Positions 1-9,847 are shown, counted from the first letter of the stretch. The stretch: 64,000 nt of DNA from Pseudoalteromonas sp. MM1 (GCF_030296835.1 NZ_AP027922.1:3472001-3536000); one strand, 5' to 3'. A program made the numbers and translations. Notes: generated from the sequence alone by a model not told the origin.

Positions 1-874
1 CAATTGAAAAGCGAAATAAGTCCATTGCGGTATCATTATTTGGGGCTAATTTAAGCTTAACCGCTTTATACAAAAAGAGTGCATTGAGCACACATGCGCC
101 TACTAAATAAATACCGCCCGACATACCAATTAAATAAGGTAATACGCATACAAGCGCCAGTAATATGGTGTAAGCCACAACGCAGGTTTTACAAAAGTCG
201 ATACCGTGAGTCACTGGCAACATAGGAATTTTAGCGCGTTCGTAATCGCTTTTGCGTGCTATTGCCAGCGCCCAAAAATGCGGTGGGGTCCATGTAAATA
301 TAATCATTACAAGTAACCATGGCGCGGCTGCCATTTGATTGGTTTCAGAAACCCAACCCAATAAGGGCGGCATTGCCCCAGCTAAGCCACCAATTACAAT
401 GTTTTGCGGTGTAGCACGCTTTAAAAAAGAGGTATAAATAAAAGCATACCCAACTAATGCAAACAACGTAAGCACGGCTGTTAGGGTGTTTGCCCAAAGC
501 ATTAGCATTATAAAACCAGCAACCCCTATCACACCTGCAAAGCTTAACGCATGGGTTTTACTAAGCCGGCCTTTGGCTACAGGGCGGTGGCGTGTACGCG
601 CCATTTTTGTATCTATTTCACTATCAACAACATGGTTTATTACCGCCGCAGCGCCAGAGAGCAAGCCAATACCTAGTAAACTAATAAATTGTACTACAAT
701 GCCTCGCCCTACATCAGGCGCCAGTGCCAAGCCAACCCAAGCAGTAAGTACCAACATAGCCACTACTTTAAACTTGCTAATAGCTAAGTAATCTTGCAAT
801 AAATTATAAGCACGTTGAATAAAAGGGTGTGCGCTAATAACCTGTAGTTCTTTTTTGTCGAGTGTGAGTGCCAT
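1..874 (-). CDS. cyoE: Protoheme IX farnesyltransferase (heme O synthase), 3' end cut by window edge
   Basis: Transfers a farnesyl group to protoheme IX to make heme O, the precursor of heme A for the cytochrome oxidase encoded upstream. About 291 codons are visible, close to the usual family length of 290-305, so only the last few residues should be missing. The polyprenyltransferase signature NHVVDSEID followed by MARTRHRP is present, as is the second Asp-containing loop ARKSDYERA, and the rest is a series of hydrophobic helices. The ATG at 874 is preceded by AAGGGG. The gene follows heme A synthase by 12 bases on the same strand, so it is the end of the oxidase assembly operon. The name ctaB is also used. 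Identification is firm. Confidence 0.95.
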   Translation of the reverse strand, partial: MALTLDKKELQVISAHPFIQRAYNLLQDYLAISKFKVVAMLVLTAWVGLALAPDVGRGIVVQFISLLGIGLLSGAAAVINHVVDSEIDTKMARTRHRPVAKGRLSKTHALSFAGVIGVAGFIMLMLWANTLTAVLTLFALVGYAFIYTSFLKRATPQNIVIGGLAGAMPPLLGWVSETNQMAAAPWLLVMIIFTWTPPHFWALAIARKSDYERAKIPMLPVTHGIDFCKTCVVAYTILLALVCVLPYLIGMSGGIYLVGACVLNALFLYKAVKLKLAPNNDTAMDLFRFSI

Positions 875-886
875 AATTATTCCCCT

Positions 887-1876
887 TTATGTGCGTGCTT
901 TTAGGTAGTAACACAACCTAACCATAGTCAATAACAAAATAGCTGCCATTAAATTGTGCGCCAGTGCCACTCCAAGCGGAAAATGCCAATGCACCACCGC
1001 AAGTCCCAAACTAATTTGGCAAAGTAGTGCAACGAGCACGCTGACAGTACAGTGTTTTATTTTTGCAGATTGCGCTTGCCTATATATACGCCACATAATT
1101 AGCGCCAACACAATACATGTAACTAGCGCCCAAATTCTGTGTAGTAGATGAATAGACATACGTGCCTGCTGCGATAACACTCCGTACTCATAATTACTGT
1201 GTTCAAGCGGCAGCTGAAACACACTACTGAGTGAAAATGGCTGCGCATAACTACACAGCGGTAAACCATTACAGTGTGGCGCCGCATAATTTGCTGCAAG
1301 CCACCCACCTAAAGCAATTTGAATAACCAACACAGTCAATGCAACTAAGCTCAATGAAAAGTGGCGTTTAGCGCTACTATCTCCGCCCTCTATAGGCTTA
1401 CTGGTTAAACGCAGATATAAAAGAGTGATTAGCGATAAAATACTAAATCCCCCCAACAAATGGCCCATTACAATGAGCGGTTGCAAGTTCATAGTAACGG
1501 TCCACATACCCAGCGCAGCCTGAAACATAACTAACAATAATAAGGCTAGCGGTAATTTAACCGGCGTGTTTGAGTAATGGCGCTTTACAAAAGCCAATAC
1601 AAATAGCGCTAAAATAAGCAACCCCAGCGCGCCTGCAAAGTAACGGTGGATCATTTCTTTCCACGCTTTGGCGGTTTCAAACATCATATCGGGATAACTT
1701 TGGGTAGCCAGTGCGATATCGGCTTCATGCTTTGGTACAGTTAAAAAGCCATAGCAACCGGGCCAATCGGGGCAACCAAGACCTGCGTCACTTAAACGTG
1801 TATAAGCACCTAGCCCTACCACCAACAGCGCAAGTAACCCCGTTGCAAGTACCCAGTTTTTATAATTTTTATACAT
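887..1876 (-). CDS. ctaA: Heme A synthase (COX15/CtaA family)
   Basis: Integral membrane monooxygenase that converts heme O to heme A for the aa3 oxidase. The 329-residue protein has about eight hydrophobic segments. Near the N-terminus it carries the family pattern TRLSDAGLGCPDWPGCYG with paired cysteines, a first heme-ligand region around EMIHRYFAGALG, a second Cys pair at HCNGLPLCS, and C-terminal histidines in LLHRIWALV and LAHNLMAAI. GGGAG lies 8 bases before the ATG. It sits between the Sco-like gene and cyoE, so the last two steps of heme A synthesis are adjacent. Length fits the two-domain COX15 type. Confidence 0.95.
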   Translation of the reverse strand: MYKNYKNWVLATGLLALLVVGLGAYTRLSDAGLGCPDWPGCYGFLTVPKHEADIALATQSYPDMMFETAKAWKEMIHRYFAGALGLLILALFVLAFVKRHYSNTPVKLPLALLLLVMFQAALGMWTVTMNLQPLIVMGHLLGGFSILSLITLLYLRLTSKPIEGGDSSAKRHFSLSLVALTVLVIQIALGGWLAANYAAPHCNGLPLCSYAQPFSLSSVFQLPLEHSNYEYGVLSQQARMSIHLLHRIWALVTCIVLALIMWRIYRQAQSAKIKHCTVSVLVALLCQISLGLAVVHWHFPLGVALAHNLMAAILLLTMVRLCYYLKART

Positions 1877-1906
1877 AGGAATCTCCCATTAACAATGCGC
1901 TATTAA

Positions 1907-2401
1907 TTAGCTTGAACGAGAATAGTTAAGTAGTTTTTTTAAATCTTTTAATAAACCTTTTTGTACTAAACGGTTTTCTTGAGGCTGCTCTTTAAACGGA
2001 TATTCAAGCACCACTAAACCCATATGATCGATTAAATATAAGCTAGCGGGCTGCAAATTTTGTTGCGCGTTAAAGGTTTTCCAAGGAATGTTTTTAACTT
2101 TTGGCGCCCCCATTACAGCCATATCAACCTTGCCTTGGTTTTTTCCTAGGGCGATATATAAGTTATCAAGCGCATTGAGCTGCTCATTACACGAAGCATT
2201 ACATTTATTGGAGTAATTAAGCGCAATTGTCCATTGCTTAGGGTTATGTTGCTGCCAGTTTTCAAGCTTTACTTCGTGCTGTAAAAACTCGCCATTATTG
2301 GTAATAGCGCTAGGCAACCAGTCTAGTTTTAGCGCACCGTATGCGAGTACTAGCGGTACAGCGCAACATACAACAAACAAAACTAAAGGATTATTTTTCA
2401 T
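1907..2401 (-). CDS. Sco-like membrane-anchored thioredoxin-fold protein
   Basis: A 164-residue protein with one N-terminal membrane anchor (about residues 6-26) and a periplasmic domain. The domain contains a CxxxC motif (Cys67 and Cys71, in NKCNASCNEQL) and a later YLIDHMGLVVLEYPF strand. Both resemble Sco/SenC copper chaperones for the CuA site, although the protein is shorter and diverged and the usual Pro after the second Cys is absent. The position between SURF1 and heme A synthase supports a role in oxidase assembly. That role is inferred. The start at 2401 gives an 11-base overlap with SURF1. An in-frame upstream start at 2425 would lie deeper inside SURF1 and is less likely. Confidence 0.7.
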   Translation of the reverse strand: MKNNPLVLFVVCCAVPLVLAYGALKLDWLPSAITNNGEFLQHEVKLENWQQHNPKQWTIALNYSNKCNASCNEQLNALDNLYIALGKNQGKVDMAVMGAPKVKNIPWKTFNAQQNLQPASLYLIDHMGLVVLEYPFKEQPQENRLVQKGLLKDLKKLLNYSRSS

Positions 2402-3131
2402 TGTTAGTCCTCTTTTTACTGGCAAAAATGGCCACCACTACACAGGCTAAGGCTATTAAAAACCATTGCACTGCATACGCTTGGTGCTTTTGCGGACTCA
2501 TCACCACCGCTTTGTAATGCGGTATAGCTAGCGCATCTCCAGCACCTTGACGATAAGCCATAAAATTAAATAACGATTGATTACTCTGCTCACTTAGCTT
2601 TTGTAAATCTATTGATTGAATTCGTTTTTGAAGGTCTTGTTTTGTCGAATTGGTTTGTAAGTTAAAGCTCGTTAGATTTTGCTCTTTTATCTGCGCTTTA
2701 AACGTAATATTACGTTTAGGAAGTTGGATGTTCGGTAATTCGCTGCGTGAAATAGGCGCTTTTACCCACCCTAAATTAACGAGTAAAGCATCACTTGCTT
2801 GGCTTGGCTTAAATAAAACCAATAAATCGTAACCGACTTGCCCTTGGTAAACTTGGTTATCTAAAAGCCAGTATTGCTGATTTATTATTTTTCCGACAAG
2901 CTCAACCACTACACCTGTTTTATTCCACTTTGTAGGCATGGCCTGTAATTGCCCCCAGCTCATTACACCTTGGGTTTGCATTTTAGCTATAGCTGTTAGC
3001 TGTTGCTGCTTTTGCTCAGCCCTTGCTAATTGCCAATACCCTAAACGTACACATACCAGCACCACAGCTACCACAACGCAAAGTGCGATAAATGAGCTAA
3101 GCTTTTGTTTACGCCTTAAAATTAACTGCAT
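2391..3131 (-). CDS. SURF1 family cytochrome oxidase biogenesis protein
   Basis: SURF1 proteins help insert heme A into subunit I of aa3 oxidases. The 246-residue protein has the family layout: an N-terminal membrane helix (about residues 12-32) followed by LGYWQLARAEQK, a periplasmic domain containing NQQYWLLDNQVYQGQVGYDLLVLF and VNLGWVKAP, and a C-terminal helix preceded by HKAYAVQWFLIALACVVV. Its start is only 14 bases from the GTG of a divergent small gene, so the promoter for at least one of the two must lie within the other gene or further upstream. Confidence 0.92.
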   Translation of the reverse strand: MQLILRRKQKLSSFIALCVVVAVVLVCVRLGYWQLARAEQKQQQLTAIAKMQTQGVMSWGQLQAMPTKWNKTGVVVELVGKIINQQYWLLDNQVYQGQVGYDLLVLFKPSQASDALLVNLGWVKAPISRSELPNIQLPKRNITFKAQIKEQNLTSFNLQTNSTKQDLQKRIQSIDLQKLSEQSNQSLFNFMAYRQGAGDALAIPHYKAVVMSPQKHQAYAVQWFLIALACVVVAIFASKKRTNNEK

Positions 3132-3145
3132 AAAGGGTCAACCCA

Positions 3146-3457
3146 GTGATTATTAAAATTATTATTGTGCTGCTGTTACTATTTATACTTTTCAACTTGT
3201 TTAGAGCGCTATTTATTATGGTGACCGACAAATCTGGCGGTCGGCCTATGTCGCATTTTTTAGGCCGTCGTGTGCTGTTTTCTGTGGTAGTTTTGGTGAT
3301 GGTGATAGCCGCTGTAAAACTTGGTTTTATAAAGGCTAATCACTCACCATTAACCGTTACAACACATATACAAAAACAAATAAACACAGCCACACCACAT
3401 CAACAAAATGCCAGTACCAAGCCGCTGCTTGAAACGCAAAATGTTTATCTTTCGTAA
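3146..3457 (+). CDS. Small DUF2909-type twin-helix membrane protein, antisense to the oxidase operon
   Basis: A 103-residue protein starting at GTG with AAGGG 8 bases upstream. It has two hydrophobic helices (about residues 2-24 and 47-65) with a basic loop containing DKSGGRPMSHFLGRRVLFSV, matching the small DUF2909 proteins often found among gammaproteobacterial oxidase genes. The first 65 or so residues fit the family. The polar tail of about 38 residues is extra, and its coding region overlaps the last 101 bases of coxC on the other strand. Function is unknown, though the location suggests a link to oxidase assembly. Confidence 0.7.
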   Translation: MIIKIIIVLLLLFILFNLFRALFIMVTDKSGGRPMSHFLGRRVLFSVVVLVMVIAAVKLGFIKANHSPLTVTTHIQKQINTATPHQQNASTKPLLETQNVYLS

Positions 3458-4232
3458 AATGGCCTTTTAAAATACGCACAAATACAACAAACAAAATAAT
3501 GGCGCCAAGGGTCACATGCATGCCATGAAAACCTGTCAGTAAAAAAAATGTATTGCCGTAAATGCCTGCATCTAGTGTTAGATTTAGCTCGTTATAGGCA
3601 TAAATATATTCTTCTACCTGCAATGCTAAAAAGCACACGCCCAATAAAATGGTTGCTCCCAACATCACTTTTAGCGGTTTACGTTTATTGTTTTCAATAG
3701 CTACGTGAGCAAAGTGCAAAGTAACCGAAGACGCTAATAAAATAAGCGTATTAATAAGGGGTAAGCCCTGCCATCCCATAGCTTGCGTGGTTTCACCTGC
3801 TGGCGTGGTTAGTAACGGCCATACTGCCTCAAAGGTAGGCCAAAGCACTTCGTTGGTCATCGCATTATTCCCAGCCCCACCTAGCCAAGGCACCGACAGT
3901 ATGCGGGCGTAAAATAATGCGCCAAAAAAGGCCATAAAAAACATAATTTCAGAGAATATAAACCAGCTCATTCCTTGTCGAAATGAGCGGTCCATTTGCG
4001 CTGAATACAAGCCCTGATCAGACTCGCTAATTACATTTTTAAACCAACTAAAAATCATATATAGCAGCACTGCAATGCCTGCATATAGCAGGTACACACC
4101 GCTGCCCCCTTCACTTTCTAAATTCATAACTGTTAACGCCGCACCCACTGCAATAAAAAATAACGCCACCGCGCCCACTATGGGCCAAGGGCTTTGCTCG
4201 GGTACGTAGTAGTTTTCATAATCTTGATTCAT
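3357..4232 (-). CDS. coxC: Cytochrome c oxidase subunit III
   Basis: Seven-helix subunit III of the aa3 proton-pumping oxidase, non-catalytic and supporting proton uptake to subunit I. The protein carries SFRQGMSWFIFSEIMFFMAFF, the late motif FFLLTGFHGMHVTLGAI and the C-terminal AAWYWHFVDVVWLCLFV, all typical of subunit III. I place the start at 4232 (MNQDYENYY, 291 residues) because AGGAG lies 8 bases before it. An in-frame ATG at 4262 exists without a clear ribosome site. It follows ctaG on the same strand. The 3' end overlaps the antisense DUF2909 gene. Confidence 0.95.
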   Translation of the reverse strand: MNQDYENYYVPEQSPWPIVGAVALFFIAVGAALTVMNLESEGGSGVYLLYAGIAVLLYMIFSWFKNVISESDQGLYSAQMDRSFRQGMSWFIFSEIMFFMAFFGALFYARILSVPWLGGAGNNAMTNEVLWPTFEAVWPLLTTPAGETTQAMGWQGLPLINTLILLASSVTLHFAHVAIENNKRKPLKVMLGATILLGVCFLALQVEEYIYAYNELNLTLDAGIYGNTFFLLTGFHGMHVTLGAIILFVVFVRILKGHFTKDKHFAFQAAAWYWHFVDVVWLCLFVFVYVL

Positions 4233-4267
4233 GTTACTTGCTCCTAGTTTTTCACTAGACATGCAGG

Positions 4268-4798
4268 CTAGTTATTACTTGCTACCAGCTGCTCACTAAT
4301 ATCAAATACGGTGTACGATAAAGTTAGCTCTTCTACGTCGCTCGGCAGAGCAGTATCTACATAAAACAGCAGTTTAAACTCAAGTTCTTCACCCGCTTTT
4401 AGCGGTTGTTGATCAAAACAAAAGCACGCTATTTTATGTAAGTACTTAGCCGCCTTTCCAGGCGACACAGAAGGCACCGCTTGCATTACTTTATCGATAT
4501 CACTGGTGTTTTTTGCGCTAAACATTACCTCACGCATAGCACCCGGTTTCACATCAACACTGTATTCTTTTGACTTAACAATAAACGGCGCACCACTTTG
4601 CGCATGGGTTGTAAAGCTCACACCTATCTCTCGGTTTTCAGTGATTTGTGTACTTTGCTTAGCTTGCTCAAGCGACGGCTTGCCATTAAGCCCGGTTATG
4701 TCGCAAAACACGTCATATAAGGGCACTAAGGCAAATGCAAAAGCAAACATACCTATACAAATAAGAATTAGGCGCTTTAATAGCGGTGCATGTGTCAT
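4268..4798 (-). CDS. ctaG: Cytochrome c oxidase assembly protein CtaG/Cox11
   Basis: Copper chaperone that builds the CuB centre of subunit I. The 176-residue protein has a single N-terminal membrane helix (about residues 8-27) followed by VPLYDVFCDITGLNG, a beta-sandwich domain, and the copper-binding CFCF motif in KIACFCFDQQPL. The ATG overlaps the stop of coxA by one base (TAATG), so it is translationally coupled to the subunit it helps mature. Confidence 0.96.
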   Translation of the reverse strand: MTHAPLLKRLILICIGMFAFAFALVPLYDVFCDITGLNGKPSLEQAKQSTQITENREIGVSFTTHAQSGAPFIVKSKEYSVDVKPGAMREVMFSAKNTSDIDKVMQAVPSVSPGKAAKYLHKIACFCFDQQPLKAGEELEFKLLFYVDTALPSDVEELTLSYTVFDISEQLVASNN

Positions 4799-6390
4799 TA
4801 TTTAATTTCCGGCGGTGTAGAAAAAGTATGATACGGCGCAGGAGAGTCTACTTCCCACTCTAAACCTTCAGCACCATCCCATACTTTTGCAGGCACTTTA
4901 TCGCCCCCTCGGGCACACTTAATTACCACAGCCACAAAGAGTAACTGCGATAAACCAAAGGCAAACCCACCTATGCTTATAATCGCGTTAAAGTCAGCAA
5001 ACTGCAGAGCGTAATCGGGAATGCGGCGAGGCATACCTGCCAGCCCAACAAAATGCATAGGGAAAAACAGCACATTAACGCTTACCAGCGATAACCAAAA
5101 ATGCCACTTAGCCAAGGCAATGTTGTACATATTGCCCGTCCATTTAGGCAACCAATAATAAGCGCCTGCCATAATAGAAAATATTGCCCCCGTAACTAAC
5201 ACGTAATGAAAGTGCGCCACCACAAAGTAAGTATCGTGATATTGAAAATCAGCTGGTGTTATAGCCAACATCAACCCCGAAAAGCCCCCCAAGGTAAATA
5301 GCACAATAAATGCAATACTAAATAACATGGGTACTTCAAAACTTATAGAACCTCGCCACATAGTGGCCACCCAGTTAAAAACTTTTACTCCTGTTGGCAC
5401 CGATATCAGCATGGTCGCGTACATAAAAAATAGCTCGCCAGCAACGGGCATACCGGTAGTAAACATATGATGCGCCCACACTATAAAGCTCAGTAATGCG
5501 ATAGAAGAAGTGGCGTATACCATGGAGGCATAACCAAATAGTTTTTTACGGGAGAACGTAGGCACTATGGTCGAAATAATACCAAAGGCGGGTAAAATCA
5601 TGATGTACACTTCGGGGTGGCCAAAAAACCAAAATATGTGCTGAAACATTACCGGATCGCCGCCGCCTGCTGCATCAAAAAAGCTGGTTCCAAAGTATTT
5701 ATCGGTCAATACCATAGTGACCGCTCCGGCCAATACAGGCATAACAGCAATTAATAAAAATGCGGTTATTAGCCATGTCCAAACAAATAATGGTAGCTTC
5801 ATCCATGTCATGCCTGGGGCACGTAAATTAACGATGGTCACAATAACGTTTATTGCGCCCATAATTGAGCTAATCCCCATAATGTGCACTGCAAACACAA
5901 ACATTGCGGTGTTGTCGTTACTGTACGTTGTTGAAAGCGGCGCATAGAACGTCCAGCCAAATGCGGGGCCGCCTCCAGGCATTAATAACGAGGCCAATAA
6001 AATTAAAAAAGCGAAAGGTAAAATCCAAAAGCTCCAGTTGTTCATTCTGGGCAGTGCCATATCTGGCGCGCCAATCATGAGCGGTACCATCCAGTTAGCA
6101 AGCCCCGTAAAGGCCGGCATTACAGCACCAAACACCATAATTAAACCGTGTACTGTGGTCATCTGGTTAAAAAAGTGTGGGTCTACCAATTGTAATCCTG
6201 GCTGAAATAACTCAGCCCGAATAACCATGGCCATTGCACCGCCAATTAAAAACATAGTCAGCGAAAAAATTAAGTACATGCTGCCAATATCTTTATGGTT
6301 TGTTGTGTATAACCAACGTTTAAAACCTTTGGCTGGGTGATGACCGTGATGAGCGTCATTGGCGTTAGGTTGTTCTACTATGCTACTCAT
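4798..6390 (-). CDS. coxA: Cytochrome c oxidase subunit I (aa3 type)
   Basis: Catalytic subunit with the low-spin heme a and the heme a3-CuB centre. The 530 residues include the low-spin heme His region [17 protein letters not shown], the cross-linked His-Tyr motif [19 protein letters not shown], the CuB histidines in WAHHMFTTG, and [13 protein letters not shown] with the ligands of both hemes. This set defines the A-family oxidases. GGAGG lies 7 bases before the ATG, and the ATG overlaps the coxB stop by one base. The gene is central in the coxB-coxA-ctaG-coxC order typical of Proteobacteria. Confidence 0.98.
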   Translation of the reverse strand: MSSIVEQPNANDAHHGHHPAKGFKRWLYTTNHKDIGSMYLIFSLTMFLIGGAMAMVIRAELFQPGLQLVDPHFFNQMTTVHGLIMVFGAVMPAFTGLANWMVPLMIGAPDMALPRMNNWSFWILPFAFLILLASLLMPGGGPAFGWTFYAPLSTTYSNDNTAMFVFAVHIMGISSIMGAINVIVTIVNLRAPGMTWMKLPLFVWTWLITAFLLIAVMPVLAGAVTMVLTDKYFGTSFFDAAGGGDPVMFQHIFWFFGHPEVYIMILPAFGIISTIVPTFSRKKLFGYASMVYATSSIALLSFIVWAHHMFTTGMPVAGELFFMYATMLISVPTGVKVFNWVATMWRGSISFEVPMLFSIAFIVLFTLGGFSGLMLAITPADFQYHDTYFVVAHFHYVLVTGAIFSIMAGAYYWLPKWTGNMYNIALAKWHFWLSLVSVNVLFFPMHFVGLAGMPRRIPDYALQFADFNAIISIGGFAFGLSQLLFVAVVIKCARGGDKVPAKVWDGAEGLEWEVDSPAPYHTFSTPPEIK

Positions 6391-7526
6391 TAGTTCGCCT
6401 CCGCATCAAGTGCTGCCTGAATTTCACTAGGTTGGATGACATCACCCGTATCATTACCCCACGCATTACGCTTGTAGGTAATTACTGCCGCAAGCTGCTT
6501 TATTGATAACTGTTTAGCAAATGCCTGCATTGCAGTCCCTGGACGACCATGGATCACAACATCTATATGATCTTTTATATCACCTAAAACAATTGGATTG
6601 CCTTTTAACGCAGGAAACACGCCCGGTAATCCCATTCCTGTTGGTTGATGACACGCAGCGCAACTTGCCATATACACTTGCTCGCCTAAAGTCATTAACT
6701 CTTCTTTAGGCAACGTTTGATCAAGCAAAGCAGCATCGGCTAATGCCGCTTTTTGCTTAGCTTGCTTAGCATCTGCAAGCCATGCGTTAAAGTCCTCTTG
6801 CGACTTAGCTTCAACCACCACGGGCATAAAACCATGATCTTTACCGCACAGCTCTGCACACTGTCCTCGGTAAATACCTTCTTCGTTAATGTTGGTCCAC
6901 GTTTCGTTGATAAACCCCGGATTGGCATCTTTTTTAACGGCAAAATCAGGGACCCACCAAGAGTGGATAACGTCATCTGAGGTCATTAAAAAACGCACCT
7001 TTTGATTAATTGGCAGCACTAAAGGTTTATCAACCTCAAGTAAGTAATTAGGGTTTTTATTAACAAGGTTGGCTATTTCGTCTTGAGGGGTAGATAAAAT
7101 AGAGTAAAACTCTACGTCTTCGCCCATATATTCATAATGCCACTTCCACTGTGACCCTGTAATTTTAATGGTTAAGTCGGCCTTACTGGCATCCTCCATT
7201 GCTATGAGGGTTTTAGTGGCAGGGATTGCCATGGCAATTAAAATAACAAACGGAATGGCAGTCCAAAGAATTTCTACTTTGGTACTTTCATGAAATTGGG
7301 CAGGGACTGCCCCTTTAGATTTACGGTGATGAATCAGTGCCCAAAACATTATTGCGAACACTATCACCCCAATCACACAACATATTAAAAATATGGTCAT
7401 GTGTAGCTGATATACATTATTACTTATATCGGTTACGCCCTTGCGCATATTGTATTGGCTATTAGCCAGCACTTGCTGCGGGAACATAATCAACACAAGC
7501 CACAAGGTAGAGGTCAGTTTACCCAT
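6390..7526 (-). CDS. coxB: Cytochrome c oxidase subunit II with C-terminal cytochrome c domain
   Basis: Subunit II carries the CuA electron-entry site. The 378-residue precursor begins with a signal-like helix, has two membrane helices, and then a cupredoxin domain with the CuA ligands in [14 protein letters not shown]. Beyond the usual end there is a fused c-type heme domain with CAACH in [15 protein letters not shown] and a distal Met in RPGTAMQAF. This places it in the caa3-like subunit II group that carries its own cytochrome c. AGGAG lies 7 bases before the ATG. It is the first gene of the oxidase operon, so the promoter should lie just above 7526. Confidence 0.97.
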   Translation of the reverse strand: MGKLTSTLWLVLIMFPQQVLANSQYNMRKGVTDISNNVYQLHMTIFLICCVIGVIVFAIMFWALIHHRKSKGAVPAQFHESTKVEILWTAIPFVILIAMAIPATKTLIAMEDASKADLTIKITGSQWKWHYEYMGEDVEFYSILSTPQDEIANLVNKNPNYLLEVDKPLVLPINQKVRFLMTSDDVIHSWWVPDFAVKKDANPGFINETWTNINEEGIYRGQCAELCGKDHGFMPVVVEAKSQEDFNAWLADAKQAKQKAALADAALLDQTLPKEELMTLGEQVYMASCAACHQPTGMGLPGVFPALKGNPIVLGDIKDHIDVVIHGRPGTAMQAFAKQLSIKQLAAVITYKRNAWGNDTGDVIQPSEIQAALDAEAN

Positions 7527-7943
7527 GTGACGGCTCCTTTGATGCTATTGCGAATGCAAAGCGAAGAGGCATACGGCTTAAACGCCAATTCGTTATTTTT
7601 ATTTTTTAACCAATCTTATTTTTAATTGGTATCGCTAGGACAACAAAAGGTTTGTGTATATTGTGTGTTCTCATAACTAAAAAGCTGTGAGTTATTGTTA
7701 GTCCAGCACATTAATGATTAGCTAAAAAACGTACAACAAGCAAGTTTTAGTATAAAAAACAATCAAGTGATATTTTAAAATTGATTAAATTACGAAGTAT
7801 TAAATTGTTATTTAACAGCCAAGATACGAGCAAAATTAAGGGATGTAACACGCTTAGGAAGATAGAAGTATGAGTGAAAAAAAGTTTACAGGCTAAATAA
7901 TTTTAGGCCGCTTTGAGGTAGTGGAAGGTCTTTTTTAAAACAA
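7527..7943. other. Intergenic region upstream of the oxidase operon
   Basis: This AT-rich stretch between coxB and the lexA terminator must hold the oxidase promoter. I see only a weak inverted repeat (ACCAAT/ATTGGT, 7609-7630) and no convincing open reading frame. No clear operator for a known regulator is recognisable. Confidence 0.5.
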
Positions 7944-7969
7944 AAATGCACACTTAACAGTGCGCATTT
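7944..7969 (-). terminator. Rho-independent terminator of lexA
   Basis: Inverted repeat AAATGCACAC ... GTGCGCATTT. Read on the minus strand, the stem is followed by a T-rich tract. It lies just beyond the lexA stop at 7998. Confidence 0.75.
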
Positions 7970-7997
7970 ATAAAAAGTGACTTAAAAATAGTTAAAA

Positions 7998-8615
7998 TTA
8001 CATCCAGTCAGCATTTCTTATTACGCCAACAGCTAAACCTTCAATATTAAAAGATTCGTTTTCAAGGTCTACTTCTATAGGGGTAAACTCTTCGTTTTCG
8101 GCGTGTAATAATACTTTTCGGCCTGCTTTTTCTAAGCGTTTTACAGTTACATCTTCATCTACTCGTGCAACCACAACTTGGCCGTTTTCTGCTGTTTGAG
8201 TACGGTGTACGGCAAGTAAGTCGCCATCCATAATACCTATATCTTTCATACTCATACCGTTTACACGCAGTAAAAAGTCTGCGGCGGGTTTAAACATAAG
8301 TGGGTCTATTTTACAGTGACTCTCAACATGTTCTTGCGCCAAAATAGGCGAACCTGCTGCAACTCGGCCTATTAATGGCAGACCTAGTTGCTCTGGCTCT
8401 TCTTCTTCAACTAATTGAATACCGCGGCTTGCGCCTGGCTTCATTTTAATAACGCCTTTTTTGGCAAGCGCTTTTAAGTGCTCTTCTGCGGCATTGGCAC
8501 TTTTAAAACCTAATGTTTGTGCAATTTCGGCACGTGTAGGAGGCATACCAGTGTCTTTAATAAAAACTTTTATTAGTTCGAGTATTTGAGCTTGGCGTTT
8601 CGTTAATGGTCGCAT
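7998..8615 (-). CDS. lexA: LexA repressor, SOS response regulator
   Basis: Represses SOS genes and cleaves itself when stimulated by RecA filaments. The 205 residues (E. coli LexA has 202) comprise an N-terminal winged helix with [13 protein letters not shown] and [11 protein letters not shown], the Ala87-Gly88 cleavage site in GRVAAGSP, and the S24-type catalytic pair Ser122 (NGMSMKD) and Lys159 (DVTVKRL). Two SOS boxes lie directly upstream, so autoregulation as in E. coli is expected. No co-transcribed SOS gene such as sulA follows it, and the next feature on the strand is a terminator. Confidence 0.97.
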   Translation of the reverse strand: MRPLTKRQAQILELIKVFIKDTGMPPTRAEIAQTLGFKSANAAEEHLKALAKKGVIKMKPGASRGIQLVEEEEPEQLGLPLIGRVAAGSPILAQEHVESHCKIDPLMFKPAADFLLRVNGMSMKDIGIMDGDLLAVHRTQTAENGQVVVARVDEDVTVKRLEKAGRKVLLHAENEEFTPIEVDLENESFNIEGLAVGVIRNADWM

Positions 8616-8619
8616 ACAA

Positions 8620-8635
8620 CTGGTTTTCCATACAG
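8620..8635. promoter_or_regulatory. LexA (SOS) box 1
   Basis: CTG-N10-CAG (CTGGTTTTCCATACAG) starting 5 bases upstream of the lexA ATG. The 16-base spacing matches the gammaproteobacterial consensus. It is the weaker of the two boxes. Confidence 0.75.
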
Positions 8636-8644
8636 TACATTTAA

Positions 8645-8660
8645 CTGTGAGTATATACAG
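8645..8660. promoter_or_regulatory. LexA (SOS) box 2
   Basis: CTGTGAGTATATACAG is a near-perfect SOS box (CTGT ... ACAG with an AT-rich centre). With the proximal box it reproduces the tandem-operator arrangement known for E. coli lexA. Confidence 0.88.
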
Positions 8661-8791
8661 TTAAATAAAAATCGCAAATTTAAATTGCGCTTTAATTAGC
8701 TAAACCAAATACACATGTGTACATTTTAGGTAATTATTAAAATTGCATATATAAAATGCTATAAACAAGGTTTTAATTCAAAGGAGTAGTT

Positions 8792-9232
8792 ATGAGTATT
8801 TGGTATCAACCCATCACATTAGCGCTTTGCAAACAGTTAGATGAAGGTATAAACGGCCAAGGTACTTTAATGAAAACCATGGGGATAGAAATAACCGAGA
8901 TAGGGGAAGATTACCTAGTTGCGACTATGCCCGCAATACCTGAGCATCATAACCCAATGGGAATGGTACACGGCGGCGCTAATGTAGTACTTGCCGAAAC
9001 AGTTGCTAGTTATGCTGCTAATTTTGTTGTTGATTTTACAAAGTTTTACTGTGTAGGGCAGGAAATTAGTGCAAGCCATTTAAAAGCGTCACGCAATGGG
9101 ACGTTAACAGCAACGGCTCGTGCATTTCATATTGGTAAACGCAGTTCTGTATGGGAGATAAAAATAACCAATAGCCGCAACGAGCTTTGCTGCGTATCAA
9201 AAATGACCGCAGCAGTGGTTGAGCGAAAGTAA
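8792..9232 (+). CDS. Hotdog-fold thioesterase, PaaI/YdiI-like
   Basis: A 146-residue single hotdog domain containing HHNPMGMVHGGANVVLAETVAS, the loop and helix of PaaI-type acyl-CoA thioesterases, with the catalytic acidic residue in LAETVAS. YdiI/EntH-like enzymes hydrolyse aromatic or acyl-CoA esters. The substrate cannot be deduced here. AAAGGAG lies upstream of the ATG. It stands alone between divergent lexA and a convergent gene of unknown function. Confidence 0.85.
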   Translation: MSIWYQPITLALCKQLDEGINGQGTLMKTMGIEITEIGEDYLVATMPAIPEHHNPMGMVHGGANVVLAETVASYAANFVVDFTKFYCVGQEISASHLKASRNGTLTATARAFHIGKRSSVWEIKITNSRNELCCVSKMTAAVVERK

Positions 9233-9236
9233 TAGC

Positions 9237-9617
9237 TTACTTTTCAATAGGGTAAATTGTTATTTCCATACCCGCGCCAATTGCAGATATACGCAATAAC
9301 GTGTCTGCATGCAGCGCCTGATTAAAACATTTTGGTGACGTACCAGACTCAAAACCAATATCAAAGGTTCTGCGAGAGCAGCTTAGCCATTGCTTAAGCG
9401 CGTTACGAGAACACGACTCAATAAGCTCGCACAAGTGGTTAATAGCTTTATCTGGCGTGGTTATGTCACCTGAGGCTTCAATACGCGCAAGTTGACGATA
9501 TTCGTCTTTGTCATAATGTAAAACCATCGCGTTTTTCTTTAAGTCTGCCACTAGGGCGCTAATATCTTGTTTAGACTCAAGCTCTAGATCTACATTTAAA
9601 AATTGAATTTCCGACAT
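9237..9617 (-). CDS. Hypothetical cytoplasmic protein
   Basis: A 126-residue soluble protein with no signal peptide or membrane segment. I do not recognise the family. It contains DKAINHLCELIESC and a C-terminal beta-rich part ending in GMEITIYPIEK. The coding region ends 4 bases from the convergent thioesterase gene. Codon use looks like the neighbours, so it is probably a real native gene. Confidence 0.6.
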   Translation of the reverse strand: MSEIQFLNVDLELESKQDISALVADLKKNAMVLHYDKDEYRQLARIEASGDITTPDKAINHLCELIESCSRNALKQWLSCSRRTFDIGFESGTSPKCFNQALHADTLLRISAIGAGMEITIYPIEK

Positions 9618-9847
9618 TGTCTGCTTTTTACCCTCTTATAGTTTCATCGCAAACTTTAACGCAGTTTTACTTTTATACCAAATCAACTAAGCGGTAAACA
9701 TGGCTTTATTAATAGAAAATGCCTGTTTAAACGCCATTGGCACCTAATTTGCCTTATAAAACGGGTTAGGCTAGTTACGCTTAATTTTACCGTTTATGTA
9801 TGAAAGTTATACACACACTGTGTAATTAAACGCTCAGGAGAGAAATT

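Noticed and set aside
486..791. 101-codon plus-strand reading frame
   Set aside because: It lies antisense to the cyoE coding region, has no ribosome site and shows no protein-like composition.
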